The translations under genes and the position numbers were made by a program. Positions 24,543 through 32,171 of a stretch of 64,000 bases of DNA are shown here, one piece after another (positions within the stretch are counted from its first letter, which is position 1; each line of letters opens with the position of its first letter). This DNA comes from Flavobacterium ustbae. GTDB taxonomy: Bacteria > Bacteroidota > Bacteroidia > Flavobacteriales > Flavobacteriaceae. Location of the stretch: NCBI RefSeq assembly GCF_003946915.1, contig NZ_RPOC01000021.1, positions 1-64,000 of the forward strand, written 5' to 3'. The notes beneath the pieces are model-generated. The model did no database searches and was not told where the DNA came from. It was given only the letters and a program-made list of their open reading frames with translations.

Positions 24543-25496
24543 ATGAAAAAATATACAAATACAGGAAGCAAAGATACTCGTTCTGGTTTTGGAGCGGGAA
24601 TGACTGAATTAGGTCAAAAAAACGAAAATGTTGTAGCATTATGTGCTGACTTAATTGGATCATTAAAATTTGATGAATTCAAGAAAAACCATCCAGAGCG
24701 TTTTTTCCAGATCGGAATCGCTGAAGCAAACATGATCGGAATCGCTGCAGGTTTAACAATTGGCGGAAAAATTCCTTTTACTGGAACTTTTGCCAACTTC
24801 TCTACAGGAAGAGTTTATGACCAAATTCGTCAATCTGTTGCTTATTCAGATAAAAATGTAAAAATCTGTGCTTCTCACGCTGGTTTAACTTTAGGAGAAG
24901 ACGGAGCAACTCACCAAATCTTAGAAGATATCGGATTAATGAAAATGCTGCCAGGAATGACTGTAATCAACACTTGCGATTACAATCAGACTAAAGCTGC
25001 TACAATAGCATTAGCAGATCACCATGGTCCAGCATATTTACGTTTCGGACGTCCAGTTGTAGCAAACTTCACTCCTGCTGACGAACCATTCGTAATTGGA
25101 AAAGCAATCTTATTAAACGAAGGTACAGATGTTACGATCATCGCTACTGGACACTTAGTTTGGGAAGCTCTTATTGCTGCTGAAGCTCTTGAAGCAAAAG
25201 GAATTTCTGCTGAAGTAATCAACATCCACACTATTAAACCTCTTGATGAAGAAGCTATTCTAAAATCTGTTGCTAAAACAAGATGTGTAGTTACTGCAGA
25301 AGAGCACAATTACCTTGGAGGTCTTGGAGAAAGTGTTTCTGGAGTATTAGCTCTAAACAATCCAACTCCGCAAGAATTTGTGGCTGTAAAAGATAGTTTT
25401 GGAGAATCTGGAACTCCAGAGCAATTAATGGAAAAATACAAATTAAACAATCAAGCAATTGTTGAAGCTGTAGAAAGAGTTATCAAAAGAAAATAA
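24543..25496 (+). CDS. Transketolase, C-terminal (pyrimidine-binding) subunit
   Basis: A 317-aa second half of the split transketolase. It has the pyrimidine domain (SGFGAGMTELGQ, FQIGIAEANMIGIAAGLTIGG with the activating Glu, GEDGATHQILEDIGLM) and the C-terminal domain (LRFGRPVV through VTAEEHNYLGGLGESVSGVL). It forms the active site with the preceding subunit. A strong terminator follows. Confidence 0.95.
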   Translation: MKKYTNTGSKDTRSGFGAGMTELGQKNENVVALCADLIGSLKFDEFKKNHPERFFQIGIAEANMIGIAAGLTIGGKIPFTGTFANFSTGRVYDQIRQSVAYSDKNVKICASHAGLTLGEDGATHQILEDIGLMKMLPGMTVINTCDYNQTKAATIALADHHGPAYLRFGRPVVANFTPADEPFVIGKAILLNEGTDVTIIATGHLVWEALIAAEALEAKGISAEVINIHTIKPLDEEAILKSVAKTRCVVTAEEHNYLGGLGESVSGVLALNNPTPQEFVAVKDSFGESGTPEQLMEKYKLNNQAIVEAVERVIKRK

Positions 25497-25518
25497 TTTT
25501 AGTTTTCTTACTCTATAG

Positions 25519-25554
25519 AAAAGCCTCGGAATTTATATTCCGAGGCTTTTTTTT
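25519..25554 (+). terminator. Transketolase operon terminator
   Basis: AAAAGCCTCGGAA / TTCCGAGGCTTTT stem with a 6-base loop and a T run. Confidence 0.9.
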
Positions 25555-25622
25555 ACGGGCTTTTTCTGACATCATTTATTTAATTTAAAATGATTAGAGC
25601 CATTTAAAATACAAGAGAATAT

Positions 25623-25654
25623 AAAAAAAGCCTCGAAACATAATCTCGAGGCTT
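25623..25654 (-). terminator. Terminator of the FKBP lipoprotein gene
   Basis: AGCCTCGA / TCGAGGCT stem; on the minus strand it is followed by a U tract (plus-strand A run 25623-25629). Convergent with the transketolase terminator. Confidence 0.75.
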
Positions 25655-25673
25655 ACTATCTAATTTTCAAATT

Positions 25674-26867
25674 TTACTTCTTTTGATAAGGATAAGTTTT
25701 ATCAAGATGAATTCTTAATCTACCTGGCGTTGTATAATCCTCAGGAACAAATTTTCTAGGGTTTGTTATCGATTCCGGATTTGGATTTTTTGGGTCATTA
25801 TCAGGATAAGTAAGATCTCCAGTTGGTCTTCTAGGAATACCTCTTGGCTCAGTTTCATCTTCATTCGGAGTAGCTGGATCATCAGACATTGGATCCCATG
25901 GATAATAAAGTCTAGTTCCATAATAAAAATCTTTTCCGTCTAATTTACCCCATCCAACTTGATCAGTCGGCTTAGTAAGTTCAAATCTGGTAGTATACCC
26001 ATCACCATCATCATCAAAATCCAAGAAATCAGGAATTCCATCTCCATCTGAATCATCTATTAATTCTTTCGGAAGATTCGGATATCTACCCGTATCTCTT
26101 TGATCGTACAGATATCCATCGCCATTTAGATCTTCTAAATAAGAAGGTACACCATCTCCAACAGGAACAAGTCCTGCAGACGTAACATTATATTCGCTAT
26201 CGTTTCTTTTTAAATCAAATAGTTTAAAACTAAAAACCAATGGCGAATATGCCGGAATATTGGCTTGACTATTTGCATAATATCCAAGACCAGAAGGAAG
26301 AAACATTACACCTGCACCATAATCACTATAACTAATAGTTCCATCAGCTCCAGTTGCATTGCGGGTTCCTGTTTTAAATTGAGGCATTATTTCTCCCCAT
26401 CCATCGATAATTGTACTTGCATAAATATCCAAATTAAACTCACGGGCAAGTCCATATGAACTATCAAACTGGCTTCCATTTAAAAGGGTTCCAGTGTAGG
26501 ATACATTTACAGTATCAAAATTACAAGGCGACTGGCCAACTCCTTTTCTTAAAGACAGAAAATATACTCTATATGTTATATCACGGCTGTAAACATCCCT
26601 GTACTGTATAGGATAAGTTGTCTGATCCCAAATAGAAGCTTGAGATCCTCCATCTGGAATTTTTGAGATAGTTACATCATAATTTTCAGTTACTGTAATA
26701 TAATTGGTTTTTAAATATTTTACAATAGAATCGTTATCTGCCTTATACTGCTCTGCATAATCCCTTGCAGGAGTTACAACTACATCATCATCATCATCCT
26801 TTTTATTACAAGAAACAATGGCAATACCAGCAAGTAGTAAAACAATATAATATTTAAATTTATTCAT
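25674..26867 (-). CDS. FKBP-type peptidyl-prolyl isomerase lipoprotein with calcium-type acidic repeats
   Basis: A 397-aa lipoprotein (start taken at the MNKFKYY Met). The lipid Cys is followed by CNKKDDDDD, the kind of acidic tag that directs lipoproteins to the surface in Flavobacteria. The FKBP domain (about 105-230) shows VNVSYTGTLLNGSQFDSSY and GWGEIMPQFKTGTR. After it come thrombospondin-type acidic loops (LNGDGYLYDQRDTG, DDSDGDGIPDFLDFDDDGDG) likely to bind calcium, then a Pro-rich tail. It would assist folding of envelope proteins. It is not the shorter GldI of the gliding machinery, though GldI belongs to the same fold. Confidence 0.85.
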   Translation of the reverse strand: MNKFKYYIVLLLAGIAIVSCNKKDDDDDVVVTPARDYAEQYKADNDSIVKYLKTNYITVTENYDVTISKIPDGGSQASIWDQTTYPIQYRDVYSRDITYRVYFLSLRKGVGQSPCNFDTVNVSYTGTLLNGSQFDSSYGLAREFNLDIYASTIIDGWGEIMPQFKTGTRNATGADGTISYSDYGAGVMFLPSGLGYYANSQANIPAYSPLVFSFKLFDLKRNDSEYNVTSAGLVPVGDGVPSYLEDLNGDGYLYDQRDTGRYPNLPKELIDDSDGDGIPDFLDFDDDGDGYTTRFELTKPTDQVGWGKLDGKDFYYGTRLYYPWDPMSDDPATPNEDETEPRGIPRRPTGDLTYPDNDPKNPNPESITNPRKFVPEDYTTPGRLRIHLDKTYPYQKK

Positions 26868-26946
26868 TATTATCATTTTTTTAGGTGCGCAAGATACAAT
26901 ATTGATTTATTTTTGTAAAGAATTTAACTTCTATTTTAGAAAAATT

Positions 26947-27336
26947 ATGAGAATAGATAAATACTTATGGTGCGTTCGATATTACAAGACTAGAAACATG
27001 GTTACAGAAGCTTGTAAAAAGAACCAGATCACTGTAAATGGGCAAGTTGCAAAACCTTCAAAAGAGGTATTCCCTACAGACAAGATTACTTTTAGAAAAG
27101 ATCAAATTACACAAATTATAACGGTTTTAGATATTCCGCAAAATCGTGTCGGCGCAAAACTGGTAGATATTTACCAAAAAAACGAAACTCCGCCCGAAGC
27201 TTTCGCACATTTAGAAATGCTAAAACTTTCTAAAGAACACTATAGAAGAAGCGGCACAGGACGCCCAACAAAAAAAGACAGAAGAGACATTGACGATTAC
27301 GGAGACGAAATTTTAGAGGATGACGATGATATTTAA
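26947..27336 (+). CDS. S4-domain RNA-binding protein, Hsp15-like
   Basis: A 129-aa protein starting MRIDKYLWCVRYYKTRNMV, the S4-fold opening of Hsp15 (HslR), which binds free 50S subunits carrying nascent chains. QITVNGQVAKPSKEV completes the S4 domain; the tail is charged and ends in an acidic run. An upstream in-frame extension exists but lacks conservation, so the ATG at 26947 is preferred. The gene stands alone, divergent from the FKBP gene. Confidence 0.85.
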   Translation: MRIDKYLWCVRYYKTRNMVTEACKKNQITVNGQVAKPSKEVFPTDKITFRKDQITQIITVLDIPQNRVGAKLVDIYQKNETPPEAFAHLEMLKLSKEHYRRSGTGRPTKKDRRDIDDYGDEILEDDDDI

Positions 27337-27540
27337 AATTCAAAACTTAAATATAAATTCCAAAAATCAAATTCCAAATTCCAAAAATCTTAAAACTTAA
27401 AACTTAAAAAGTTCAAATTCCAAAAAATCACAACCTAAAAAATTAAAATTCCAAATTCCAAAACTACATCACTAAATTTTGAATTCAAACAATTGGAATT
27501 TAGAATTTTTAAAATTGGAATTTAAAATAATTATCTTAGC
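27337..27540. repeat. AATTCCAAATTCC-type repeat field
   Basis: Short direct repeats of AAATTCCAAA and TTAAAACTTAAAA fill the gap, with the reverse form TTGGAATTTAGAATT near 27492, allowing hairpins. The same family occurs at 56170-56330, 62767-62849 and weakly at 880-900. Confidence 0.6.
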
Positions 27541-27553
27541 AAAAAATAAAATC

Positions 27554-28054
27554 ATGAGCAGCAATATTATCTTAACCAATCAGGAAATCGACCATAAAAT
27601 AAAACGCATCGCTTACCAAATTTACGAGACCTTTGTCAATGAAGAGGAAGTGGTCATTGCCGGAATTGCTTCTAACGGATTCGTTTTTGCCGAAAAAATA
27701 GCGTCGGCACTCAGCAGCATTTCTACTTTGAAAGTTTCCATCTGCGAAGTCAAAATCAACAAACAAAATCCGCAAGAAGCGATACAAACTTCATTAAGTC
27801 CTGAAGAATATAAAAACAAAGGATTGGTTCTAGTTGACGATGTCTTAAACTCAGGAACCACATTAATTTATGCTGTTCGTCATTTTTTAGACGTTCCGCT
27901 TAAAAAATTCAAAACAGCAGTACTTGTTGACCGAAATCATAAAAAATATCCCGTAAAGGCAGATTTTAAAGGAATTTCGCTTTCCACTTCTTTATTAGAG
28001 CATGTTCAAGTAGTTTTCAATTCAGAAAACGGCGATTATGCTTCTTTAAGCTAA
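27554..28054 (+). CDS. Phosphoribosyltransferase-family protein (PyrR-like)
   Basis: A 166-aa type I phosphoribosyltransferase. The PRPP motif is VLVDDVLNSGTTLIYAV (near 100-116), preceded by IAGIASNGFVFA and followed by TAVLVDRNHKKYPVKADF as in PyrR and hypoxanthine enzymes. Its role may be uracil salvage or pyrimidine regulation; the sequence does not decide. The start is set at MSSNIILTNQEI. It converges with aroK and overlaps it by 9 bases. Confidence 0.82.
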   Translation: MSSNIILTNQEIDHKIKRIAYQIYETFVNEEEVVIAGIASNGFVFAEKIASALSSISTLKVSICEVKINKQNPQEAIQTSLSPEEYKNKGLVLVDDVLNSGTTLIYAVRHFLDVPLKKFKTAVLVDRNHKKYPVKADFKGISLSTSLLEHVQVVFNSENGDYASLS

Positions 28055-28564
28055 GATTTTCAAAATATCCTGAACCGTTTCTTCGACAGATTGACCATCA
28101 ACTGAAACTTTATGTTTGGCCTGATTGTAATAAAAACTTCTGTCGAATAAATGTTTCGCGATAAACTCTTTCATTTCCTCCTCATTCATATTGGCGATCA
28201 AAGGACGTTTGCTTTTGTTATGCACCAATCTACTATATAAAGTATCTATTGATGCCTTTAAATATATAGACACTACATCATCCCCTTTTAGCAATTCATG
28301 ATTATTGGCATAACATGGAGTGCCTCCACCTAATCCGATAATATTATTTTCTGAAGATTGCAGCAATTCAACGAACATTTCGTGTTCTAATTTTCGAAAA
28401 TACACTTCTCCATGCTTTTCAAAAATCTCATTTATGGATAAATTTGCTCTTTCTTCGATACATTTATCTAAATCTAGGAACGGAATATTTGTAATTTTTG
28501 ACAAATTTTGGGCTATTGTCGACTTTCCGCAACCCATATAACCTAACAACACAATTTTTTTCAT
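28046..28564 (-). CDS. aroK: Shikimate kinase
   Basis: A 172-aa enzyme that phosphorylates shikimate in aromatic amino-acid synthesis. The P-loop is GYMGCGKST, the shikimate-binding part is DLDKCIEERANLSINEIF with GEVYFRKLEHE, GLGGGTPC follows, and the lid has RPLI. The length is normal. Monocistronic. Confidence 0.95.
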   Translation of the reverse strand: MKKIVLLGYMGCGKSTIAQNLSKITNIPFLDLDKCIEERANLSINEIFEKHGEVYFRKLEHEMFVELLQSSENNIIGLGGGTPCYANNHELLKGDDVVSIYLKASIDTLYSRLVHNKSKRPLIANMNEEEMKEFIAKHLFDRSFYYNQAKHKVSVDGQSVEETVQDILKILA

Positions 28565-28635
28565 ATTAATAAAACCTTATAAACTAAGCATTTGGAAACT
28601 TTTCCAAAAAAAAGACAAATTTATGATAAAATAGC

Positions 28636-28667
28636 TTGGAAACTTCAAAAAAAACTCCTTATATTTG
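28636..28667 (+). promoter_or_regulatory. tRNA cluster promoter
   Basis: TTG (28636-28638), spacer of 21, TATATTTG (28660-28667) followed by CACCCGC, the same start region as the rRNA promoters. It lies 24 bases before the first tRNA-Lys. Confidence 0.75.
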
Positions 28668-28690
28668 CACCCGCATTCAAGAAATTAAAT

Positions 28691-28763
28691 GACTCGATAG
28701 CTCAGTCGGTAGAGCACATCACTTTTAATGATGGGGTCCTGGGTTCGAGCCCCAGTCGGGTCA
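28691..28763 (+). tRNA. tRNA-Lys (UUU), copy 1
   Basis: A 73-nt cloverleaf: acceptor arms GACTCGA / TCGGGTC plus discriminator A, D arm with AGCTCAGTCGGTAGAGC, anticodon loop CTTTTAA (anticodon TTT), and T arm with GGTTCGAGCCC. CCA is not encoded. Identical to copies 2 and 3. Confidence 0.97.
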
Positions 28764-28803
28764 CAAATTTTGTGATAAACAAATTAAATTTCTTGAAAGC
28801 AAT

Positions 28804-28876
28804 GACTCGATAGCTCAGTCGGTAGAGCACATCACTTTTAATGATGGGGTCCTGGGTTCGAGCCCCAGTCGGGTCA
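28804..28876 (+). tRNA. tRNA-Lys (UUU), copy 2
   Basis: Sequence-identical to copy 1 over all 73 bases, 40 bases downstream of it. A terminator-like hairpin (AAAGGT / ACCTTT) follows near 28880-28910. Confidence 0.97.
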
Positions 28877-28878
28877 CA

Positions 28879-28914
28879 AAAAGGTTGAGTAATTATTTAC
28901 TTGACCTTTTTTAT
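28879..28914 (+). terminator. Hairpin between tRNA-Lys copy 2 and tRNA-Leu
   Basis: AAAAGGT with the extension TGAGTAA pairs imperfectly with TTACTTGACCTTTT, ending in a T run. It may terminate or only attenuate, since tRNA-Leu begins 6 bases later. Confidence 0.5.
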
Positions 28915-28919
28915 TTTAA

Positions 28920-29002
28920 GGCCATGTGGAGAAACGGTAGACTCGCCATCTTGAGGGGGTGGTGCTCGCAAGGGCGTGAGGGTTCAAATCCCTCCATGGT
29001 CA
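28920..29002 (+). tRNA. tRNA-Leu (GAG)
   Basis: A class II tRNA of 83 nt with acceptor GGCCATG / CATGGTC plus discriminator A. The anticodon stem CCATC / GGTGG encloses the loop TTGAGGG, giving anticodon GAG. It has an extra arm (TGCTCGCAAGGGCG) and T arm GAGGGTTCAAATCCCTC. No encoded CCA. Confidence 0.95.
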
Positions 29003-29111
29003 CTAAAAAAAATGAGAGTCTATTTTACTGCAAAATAAGGTTTTACAATTTTTCTTTAAATTAATTGCAAAATTCATTTAAAAAAAGAGCCGATAACCTA
29101 AAATAAGTCCT

Positions 29112-29119
29112 TATATTTG
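29112..29119 (+). promoter_or_regulatory. -7 box of the third tRNA-Lys
   Basis: TATATTTG followed by CACCCTCATTG, nearly identical to the region before tRNA-Lys copy 1. No convincing TTG at the -33 position. Confidence 0.5.
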
Positions 29120-29140
29120 CACCCTCATTGAAGAAATGAC

Positions 29141-29213
29141 GACTCGATAGCTCAGTCGGTAGAGCACATCACTTTTAATGATGGGGTCCTGGGTTCGAGC
29201 CCCAGTCGGGTCA
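29141..29213 (+). tRNA. tRNA-Lys (UUU), copy 3
   Basis: Sequence-identical to copies 1 and 2 over 73 bases. Separately promoted and followed by its own terminator. Confidence 0.97.
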
Positions 29214-29216
29214 CAA

Positions 29217-29252
29217 AAGGTCAAGTAATTATTTTACTTGGCCTTTTTTGTT
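29217..29252 (+). terminator. Terminator after tRNA-Lys copy 3
   Basis: AAGGTCAAGTAA / TTACTTGGCCTT stem with a short loop and a T run. Confidence 0.8.
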
Positions 29253-29269
29253 TTTATATAAATCAAAAA

Positions 29270-29304
29270 AAAATCCTGCAGAATTAATCTTCTGCAGGAT
29301 TTTT
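29270..29304 (-). terminator. marR terminator overlapping the coding end
   Basis: AAAAATCCTGCAGAA / TTCTGCAGGATTTTT stem. It includes the last codons and stop of the MarR gene (stop at 29284), so the hairpin is partly coding. Confidence 0.8.
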
Positions 29305-29766
29305 TGATTCGCCTTTATTTTTATTGATGAGTTTGACCATATTGGAATTAAAAAACGAAAGGTTCTCTTCTAATTCAGAAAAAAAATCAAGATCCGCATT
29401 TTCGATTTCAATTATTGCTTTTTGCAGAATTAGTTCTCCACTGCTTGTCAATTTAATCGTTTTTGCTCTTGTATCGGTCGTATGCTCTTGCCGCGTTATA
29501 AATGCTTTTTCTTCCAGCGTTCGCAATACTTTAGACACCATCATTCGATCAGAATTACTTTGGTTTGCAATTTCGACCTGAGTTACAGCGTCGCTTTTTT
29601 TAGAAAGCCAGCCCAAAGCAGCCAACAAGACGAACTGCGTTTGAGTTAAATCCAACGGATCCAAAACTTTTTTTTGCTTACGCTGCCATAACATTGTCAA
29701 CTGTCCGAGCAAATATCCCGGACTATCTTCTGGCTTTTTAAAATGAAAATCAATCTCTTTAGACAT
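29284..29766 (-). CDS. MarR-family transcriptional regulator
   Basis: A 160-aa winged-helix protein. The DNA-binding part includes TQTQFVLLAALGWL, VTQVEIANQSNSDRMMVSKVLRTLEEKAFITRQ and the wing TTDTRAKTIKLTSSGE; helices at both ends form the dimer interface. It acts as a ligand-responsive repressor in the cytoplasm. It follows the VOC gene on the same strand with a 128-base gap, and the IR at 30271-30305 is a good candidate for its operator. Confidence 0.92.
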   Translation of the reverse strand: MSKEIDFHFKKPEDSPGYLLGQLTMLWQRKQKKVLDPLDLTQTQFVLLAALGWLSKKSDAVTQVEIANQSNSDRMMVSKVLRTLEEKAFITRQEHTTDTRAKTIKLTSSGELILQKAIIEIENADLDFFSELEENLSFFNSNMVKLINKNKGESKNPAED

Positions 29767-29894
29767 AATCTAAAACATTTAAATTGATATTAATTAAATC
29801 GAATTTATAAAATTCAAAGATAATCTGAATCATTAGCAACTTCAACGAATGTGATTGCTTTATTCTCAAAATCATTAAAAATAAATATTTCTAT

Positions 29895-30254
29895 TTATTT
29901 ACTTTCCAAAAAAGTAAGCTTATAGCCATCGATATCTTTTACATGAAATGCTCTACCAAAAGGAGTTTCAATAATTGGTCCCGCAGTTGTTACTCCGTTT
30001 GCAATAAATTTCTCCTTTAGATCGGCTACATTTTCGTCAACCGCAAACCAAATTGCAACTCCAATGCCCAATTCTTTTCCTTCGATAGGTTCCAAAGGCG
30101 TACGAATTGCAAAACTTGCCTGCCCTTGATCATACTTGAATACGCAAGCCTGTGGATTAACATTCCCAATCTCGAACCCTAATTTATTCTCATAAAAGTC
30201 TTTTGATGCTTCTAAATTTTTCACTTGTAGTGATGCAAAAGTTAATTCTCTCAT
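29895..30254 (-). CDS. VOC-family (glyoxalase/bleomycin-resistance fold) protein
   Basis: A 119-aa single-domain VOC protein beginning MRELTFASLQVKNLEASKDFYENKLGF, with the paired beta-alpha-beta units and the end GRAFHVKDIDGYKLTFLE holding a probable metal-ligand Glu. Family members are lyases, dioxygenases or drug-binding proteins. The upstream extension of the frame is not conserved in kind, and the promoter at 30281-30311 overlaps it, so the ATG at 30254 is the start. Probably regulated by the neighbouring MarR protein. Confidence 0.88.
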   Translation of the reverse strand: MRELTFASLQVKNLEASKDFYENKLGFEIGNVNPQACVFKYDQGQASFAIRTPLEPIEGKELGIGVAIWFAVDENVADLKEKFIANGVTTAGPIIETPFGRAFHVKDIDGYKLTFLESK

Positions 30255-30270
30255 TTTTATTACATTTAAA

Positions 30271-30311
30271 ATTGTTGTCGCAAATATAATATACACGACA
30301 ACAATATACAA
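30271..30311 (-). promoter_or_regulatory. VOC promoter with overlapping 10-bp inverted-repeat operator
   Basis: On the minus strand TTG (30309-30311), spacer of 20, TATATTTG (30281-30288). The exact inverted repeat ATTGTTGTCG (30271-30280) and CGACAACAAT (30296-30305) brackets the -7 box. A repressor bound here would block the promoter, which fits the MarR protein encoded downstream. Confidence 0.75.
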
Positions 30312-30362
30312 AGTTTTTCCTCTTTTTATTCTTCAGCTAGAATACAAGAGCATATAAAAGAA

Positions 30363-30460
30363 ATTCTTAATTCTTAATTCTTAATTCTTAATTCTTAATT
30401 CTTAATTCTTAATTCTTAATTCTTAATTCTTAATTCTTAATTCTTAATTCTTAATTCTTA
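30363..30460. repeat. Heptanucleotide tandem array, 14 perfect copies of ATTCTTA
   Basis: Exactly 98 bases, 14 uninterrupted units. It lies between the divergent VOC promoter (52 bases away) and the TPR gene (90 bases upstream of its ATG). Not CRISPR, since there are no spacers. Confidence 0.97.
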
Positions 30461-30549
30461 AAATAAATTTGAAACTTAAATTATCCAGCAAATAAAACTT
30501 TCTTAAATTCGTAGATGAATAATTAAATCACTAATCCCAAATTAGTTTT

Positions 30550-31050
30550 ATGAAAAACCTACTATTAGTGTCATTATTAATGATGACCTGCTCTATCTGG
30601 GCACAATCTGCAACAGGCTATTTTGACAAAGCCATAAAAAAAGCCGAAGCTGGAAACACAAAAGGTGCGATCGCCGATTACAACAAAGCCATCAGGATGA
30701 ATTCAAAATTTGTCGAAGCTTATCAGAATCGCGGTGTTGCAAAACTGAAACTAAACGATCTAAAAGGAGCCCAAGCCGACTTTAGCAAAACAATTGAATT
30801 AGACAGCATGAATGCCGACGCTTTTACAGGCAGAGCCAATGTCAATTACAAATTGCAAAACTATCAAGGCACCATAGACGACTGCACCGCATCTTTAGGT
30901 TTAAATCCCAAGGATTATATTGCGTATAACTTAAGAGGGTTGGCTTACAATAAAATTGGAGACAAAAAAAATTGCTGCAAAGATTTTAGCAAAGCAATCG
31001 AATTAGGAAGTCAAAGTGCTATAAAAAACAAAGCCACTTTCTGCAAATAA
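30550..31050 (+). CDS. Exported TPR-repeat protein
   Basis: A 166-aa protein with a signal peptide (1-19, ending CSIWAQ). Four TPR units follow: ATGYFDKAIKKAEAGNTKGA, AYQNRGVAKLKLNDLKGAQAD, AFTGRANVNYKLQNYQGTID and AYNLRGLAYNKIGDKKNCCKD. TPRs bind partner proteins; the partner here is unknown. The 5' region carries the 14-copy heptanucleotide array, so expression could vary with copy number. Confidence 0.85.
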   Translation: MKNLLLVSLLMMTCSIWAQSATGYFDKAIKKAEAGNTKGAIADYNKAIRMNSKFVEAYQNRGVAKLKLNDLKGAQADFSKTIELDSMNADAFTGRANVNYKLQNYQGTIDDCTASLGLNPKDYIAYNLRGLAYNKIGDKKNCCKDFSKAIELGSQSAIKNKATFCK

Positions 31051-31072
31051 ATACAAAAAACAAAATTTTCAG

Positions 31073-31110
31073 AACAGCCAGACTAGATTTTAATCTACTG
31101 GCTGTTTTTT
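31073..31110 (+). terminator. Terminator of the TPR gene
   Basis: AACAGCCAG / CTGGCTGTT stem with an inner AGATT/AATCT pair, followed by a T run. Confidence 0.88.
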
Positions 31111-31145
31111 GTTTTTATCAAAGTAATATATTTCTTAAGAAATAA

Positions 31146-31163
31146 TTACCTGATTTTAGGTAA
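31146..31163. promoter_or_regulatory. Inverted repeat upstream of the MerR gene
   Basis: TTACCT-GATTTT-AGGTAA, 106 bases before the MerR ATG. AGGTA/TACCT elements also precede the 41-aa peptide gene. No assigned factor. Confidence 0.35.
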
Positions 31164-31242
31164 AAAATATATTTTGAATACCTAAGCCTCTAATTCTCTA
31201 TCTTTTTAATGTAGTTTTAAGCCCGAATATAAGATTTTATTT

Positions 31243-31250
31243 TACATTTG
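31243..31250 (+). promoter_or_regulatory. -7 box of the MerR/B12 regulator gene
   Basis: TACATTTG, 19 bases before the ATG, running into TTGAC. It contains TTTGTTGA, similar to the TTTGTT half-sites at crtI. The -33 TTG is not clear. Confidence 0.5.
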
Positions 31251-31268
31251 TTGACTTAATCGCGAATA

Positions 31269-32168
31269 ATGATAAACAATATTAAAACTGTTTTCAGCAT
31301 TAAAGACCTTGAGAACTTATCTGGAATAAAAGCGCATACTATACGCATCTGGGAAAAGAGATACAATATTCTTGAACCTATGCGAACCGATACTAATATT
31401 AGATTTTACAATCTTCAAAATCTGCAGAAACTTTTAAATATCACGTTACTGCACGAATACGGCTATAAGATTTCTAAAATTGCAACTTATCCTGAAGAAA
31501 AAATACCGCAACTAGTACGCGAAATAATTTCGAAGAAAAACTCTCAAAACTATGCCATTACTTCTTTTAAAATGGCAATGATGAATTTTGATCAAGAACT
31601 ATTCTTTAATACATTCGATTGGCTTATTACTGAAAAAACGTTTAAAGAAGTTTTTAAAGATCATTTTTTACCTCTTTTAAAAGAGCTGGGATTATTGTGG
31701 CAGTCTGAAACCATAACTCCTGCAAATGAACATTTTATGAGTCATTTGATCAAACAGAAAATATTAATTTATACCGAAAGCCTTCAGATTAGAAAACCTA
31801 CAAAAACCGATCGAATTTTTGTTTTATCGCTTCCGCTAAATGAAATTCACCAGATCGGATTATTATACCTTCAATACGAAATTCTGGATAAAGGCTATAA
31901 AACCATTTATCTCGGAGAAAGCATGCCTATCGAAAACCTGCAGGATTTAACCAAACATTTTGAAAATATAACTTTTATATCTTTCATGACAGTGCAGCCA
32001 GATAGAAGCGTAATTAATCAGTATGTAAAGTCTATGGGGCAGAAATTATTGCTGCAAAACAATGAAATCTGGCTGATGGGAAAAATGACAGAGTGTATAG
32101 ACGAGAAAGTGCTTACAGACAGAATACGTGTTTTTGACTCTATGGAAGAAACTATTAACATGCTTTAA
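31269..32168 (+). CDS. MerR-family regulator with cobalamin-binding domain, CarH/LitR-like
   Basis: A 299-aa regulator. The N-terminal MerR helix-turn-helix is VFSIKDLENLSGIKAHTIRIWEKR (8-31). The helical light-sensing domain has W144 followed nine residues later by E154-H155, the W-x9-EH signature of CarH-type photoreceptors. A Rossmann B12-binding domain with E192-x-H194-x-x-G197 (NEIHQIG) supplies the lower His ligand. CarH-type proteins bind adenosylcobalamin in the dark, repress carotenoid genes and fall apart in light. Position directly upstream of crtI fits. Light control here is inferred from these motifs, not shown. Confidence 0.9.
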   Translation: MINNIKTVFSIKDLENLSGIKAHTIRIWEKRYNILEPMRTDTNIRFYNLQNLQKLLNITLLHEYGYKISKIATYPEEKIPQLVREIISKKNSQNYAITSFKMAMMNFDQELFFNTFDWLITEKTFKEVFKDHFLPLLKELGLLWQSETITPANEHFMSHLIKQKILIYTESLQIRKPTKTDRIFVLSLPLNEIHQIGLLYLQYEILDKGYKTIYLGESMPIENLQDLTKHFENITFISFMTVQPDRSVINQYVKSMGQKLLLQNNEIWLMGKMTECIDEKVLTDRIRVFDSMEETINML

Positions 32169-32171
32169 TTT

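Noticed and set aside
23593..25496. Frameshifted transketolase
   Set aside because: Both halves are complete domains with their own starts and a 98-base gap; split transketolases are normal in this phylum.
28592..28813. 73-codon frame across the tRNA cluster
   Set aside because: It reads through tRNA-Lys and its promoter; no conserved content.
30363..30460. CRISPR-like array
   Set aside because: Units are 7 bases with no spacers; it is a simple tandem repeat.
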